Of a stretch of 62,401 nt of DNA, positions 59,366 through 62,401 are shown piece after piece. Below the pieces are notes generated by a model that made no database searches, was not told where the DNA came from, and was given only the letters and a program-made list of their open reading frames with translations. Location: NCBI GenBank assembly GCA_036504075.1, contig DASXVX010000066.1:1-62401 (forward strand), written 5' to 3'. Position 1 is the first letter of the stretch; the number at the start of each line of letters is the position of its first letter. This stretch comes from DASXVX01 sp036504075. GTDB lineage: Bacteria; Bacillota; Sulfobacillia; Symbiobacteriales; Symbiobacteriaceae. A program made the position numbers and the translations under genes.

Positions 59366-60380
59366 AATCAATTTTTGGTTTTAGGCCCGGGAGGTCCAGC
59401 AGCGCCGCTGTAGCATCCGCCTTGTAGATCCGCCCGAACGGGTTGAGCGTCCCGTCGGTGTTGGCCGCCACGTACCACTCCTGGCCCCAGACCGAGTCGA
59501 CGATGTCCCAGTGCTGCTCCTTGCGATGCAGGAGGTCATCGGTCGAGAAGTCCCGGTCGGTGGACCCCCCCAGCAGCAGCCGGTCGCCGCCATACCAGAG
59601 CGGGAGGCTCCGGGTCAGCCAGGCCTCGTCCGTCTGCGTCCGCAGGCTGAAGGCACCGTCCTGCGCCCGCAGGGACCAGGTGTAGCGGGAGTCCACCCGG
59701 TGCCGCCCGATTTTGTAGCCCCGAACCCCCAGGGCGCCATAGACCCGGCTGGTCGGCGGCCCCTTCACGGTGACCTTGCACAGGTCCGACCGCCCAAATA
59801 TGGCCTGCCGGAAGCGGTACATGGGCCGGTAGACCAAAACGGAGTCTTGCTCATCTTCGACCAGGAATGCGCACGGCCGGGCCCAGTAGTCAAAATACAC
59901 GTCCAGCACACATTCTTGCTCTTCGTTGAAACTGACCCCGCTCACTTTGCAATCCTCGAGCGGAATCAGCGGGTGCGAGTGCGCATCCGGCGATTCCGAC
60001 GGGCGGGGGCGAAACAAGCTCATGACGCCCACCGACTCCAGCGCCGCCCACGGCCGCGAACCCTCGCTTTCGGCCGCTGCCAGCACGATCCCCTTGCCGT
60101 CCACGATCTCCCCCGCCTGGCACCGGGCCAGCCGGACGGCCATCTCCTCGGCGAGAATCATCGACCAGAGATCCGGATCGGGCACGAACCGGCAGTAGTC
60201 GTCCCCGACTTCTGCCTCCAACCGGGGGCCCGGCGCATCCTCCGGCGCCTTGCTGAACCCATCGCTCTCCAGCAGGTAGGCCAGAAACCCTTCCACATCC
60301 TCCACCGGCGCGCCTTTACCCCAGCGAACAGTCAGTCGGTCTGCCACGAGGCCTTCCACTGCGGCGGGCACCACAGGCAC
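59364..60380 (-). CDS. Hypothetical protein
   Basis: 338 aa from GTG 60380 (GGGGGG at 6 nt; the ATG at 60401 lies inside the ribosome site). No signal peptide or membrane helix. I do not recognise the family. It is rich in Asp, Glu, Arg and aromatic residues with beta-strand-like segments (ECVLDVYFDYWARPCAFLVE; YTWSLRAQDGAFSLRTQ) and ends with FGRIYKADATAALLDLPG. It lies between pyrG and the pseudokinase gene, same direction, with its own terminator. Confidence 0.65.
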   Translation of the reverse strand: MPVVPAAVEGLVADRLTVRWGKGAPVEDVEGFLAYLLESDGFSKAPEDAPGPRLEAEVGDDYCRFVPDPDLWSMILAEEMAVRLARCQAGEIVDGKGIVLAAAESEGSRPWAALESVGVMSLFRPRPSESPDAHSHPLIPLEDCKVSGVSFNEEQECVLDVYFDYWARPCAFLVEDEQDSVLVYRPMYRFRQAIFGRSDLCKVTVKGPPTSRVYGALGVRGYKIGRHRVDSRYTWSLRAQDGAFSLRTQTDEAWLTRSLPLWYGGDRLLLGGSTDRDFSTDDLLHRKEQHWDIVDSVWGQEWYVAANTDGTLNPFGRIYKADATAALLDLPGLKPKID

Positions 60381-60435
60381 AGCGTTCCCCCCTCCGCACA
60401 TACCCGGCAGTTCTATAGTATATGAAGGGGAAAAG

Positions 60436-60468
60436 AAACGGCCCGGGGGCTGGTACCCCGGGCCGTTT
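60436..60468 (-). terminator. Terminator after pyrG
   Basis: AAACGGCCCGGGG/CCCCGGGCCGTTT, 13-bp stem with a 7-nt loop; on the minus strand it runs into TTTCTTTTCC. Confidence 0.85.
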
Positions 60469-60482
60469 TCAGACTCTATGGC

Positions 60483-62117
<1,635 letters not shown>

Positions 62118-62165
62118 ACACGTGCCCCTCCCAGGGATAGTTGGGCGACCGAACTCCTCTATAGC

Positions 62166-62194
62166 ATTATAGCTTCTGCGGAATTCGATTCCGC
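62166..62194 (-). promoter_or_regulatory. Second -10 box and 17-bp palindrome upstream of pyrG
   Basis: A perfect TATAAT on the minus strand (62171-62166) is preceded by the palindrome GCGGAAT-CGA-ATTCCGC (62194-62178), which fills the spacer and the -35 area. No -35 hexamer is present. The palindrome may be an operator, with the -10 box belonging to an activated or secondary promoter. Confidence 0.5.
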
Positions 62195-62220
62195 TACATA
62201 CGCTCCGCAAACACTTGTCC

Positions 62221-62250
62221 ATTTTAGTCACACACAATTGGCAGTGTCAA
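62221..62250 (-). promoter_or_regulatory. Main promoter of pyrG
   Basis: TTGACA (62250-62245), an 18-nt spacer, TAAAAT (62226-62221) on the minus strand: perfect -35 and 5 of 6 at -10. It lies about 105 nt before the pyrG start and directly beyond the end of the group II intron. Confidence 0.8.
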
Positions 62251-62261
62251 GGCAATCTGAG

Positions 62262-62401
62262 GATAGGGTAGGCCAGCTTCCTCACGGAAACTGGCCCCCG
62301 CCCAAACCGGACGTGCGCTATTAACGCATCCGGCTTTCTCTACTGTTGCCCCATTTCAGGGAGTGCCTGTTCAAGCGAGCAGGGAGCACAAGGTCACGTG
62401 A
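62262..62401 (-). mobile_element. Group II intron 3' end (domains V and VI), truncated by the window edge
   Basis: On the minus strand, 62337-62304 is a 34-nt hairpin with the domain V plan: AAAGCCGGATGCG, a TTAA-type loop, GCGCACGTCCGGTTT, with the AGC triad and the CG bulge in CACGTCC. After a 7-nt G-rich linker, 62296-62271 forms a domain VI-like hairpin (GGCCAGTTTCC-GTGA-GGAAGCTGGCC, GNRA loop), followed by TACCCTAT where the intron should end. The 5' part and any reverse transcriptase gene would lie to the right of the window. The exact 3' splice site is uncertain within about 10 nt. Confidence 0.8.

Overview
The window looks like a chromosomal segment of a high-GC, spore-lineage Bacillota (Firmicutes), most like the Symbiobacterium/Clostridia side of the phylum. 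The placement is an inference from three things: the gene order, a Spo0F-type response regulator, and many GTG/TTG starts behind strong GGAGG ribosome binding sites. The housekeeping genes are almost all on the minus strand and follow the order known from Bacillus: pyrG ... spo0F - transaldolase - glpX - (rho position) - rpmE - prfA - prmC - ywlC - ywlE - rpiB - ywlG - upp - wecB - atp operon.

Layout, left to right. 0.1-7.5 kb: complete F1Fo ATP synthase operon (atpZ-I-B-E-F-H-A-G-D-C) with a promoter and terminator. 7.6-10.0 kb: UDP-GlcNAc 2-epimerase and a WecA/TagO-type GlcNAc-1-P transferase for wall polymers. 10.1-17.6 kb: MazG-like protein, dCMP deaminase, upp, a UPF0340 protein, rpiB, a YwlE-type phosphatase, the threonylcarbamoyl-AMP synthase, prmC, prfA, a DUF1385 membrane protein and rpmE. 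17.8-24.1 kb: an accessory block where rho usually lies, with two tandem plus-strand penicillin-acylase-family Ntn hydrolases, a convergent intergenic region holding a long hairpin and a cluster of DnaA-box-like 9-mers, and an M23 peptidase behind a structured RNA leader. 24.1-28.3 kb: glpX, transaldolase, a zinc-ribbon protein, kce and kal (two lysine-fermentation steps) and spo0F.

28.3-60.4 kb is a large cell-surface and accessory block between spo0F and pyrG: a secreted subtilisin, an SLH protein, a phosphoesterase, a CtpA protease, three giant SLH + bacterial-Ig surface proteins (about 1140-1480 aa), two PQQ-propeller/SLH proteins that strikingly lack signal peptides, a TPR lipoprotein, a NYN-domain protein, the YwgA/YwfO (HD hydrolase) pair, a membrane-anchored pseudokinase-like protein and an orphan. 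60.4-62.4 kb: pyrG with a clear promoter, then the 3' end (domains V and VI) of a group II intron that runs off the right edge.

The most interesting signal is a 123-nt structured RNA present twice on the minus strand (23898-24020 and 57386-57508). The two copies share conserved loops and show compensatory changes in two stems, and each is followed by an intrinsic terminator and then a gene (M23 peptidase; HD-domain hydrolase). I cannot assign it to a riboswitch class I remember.
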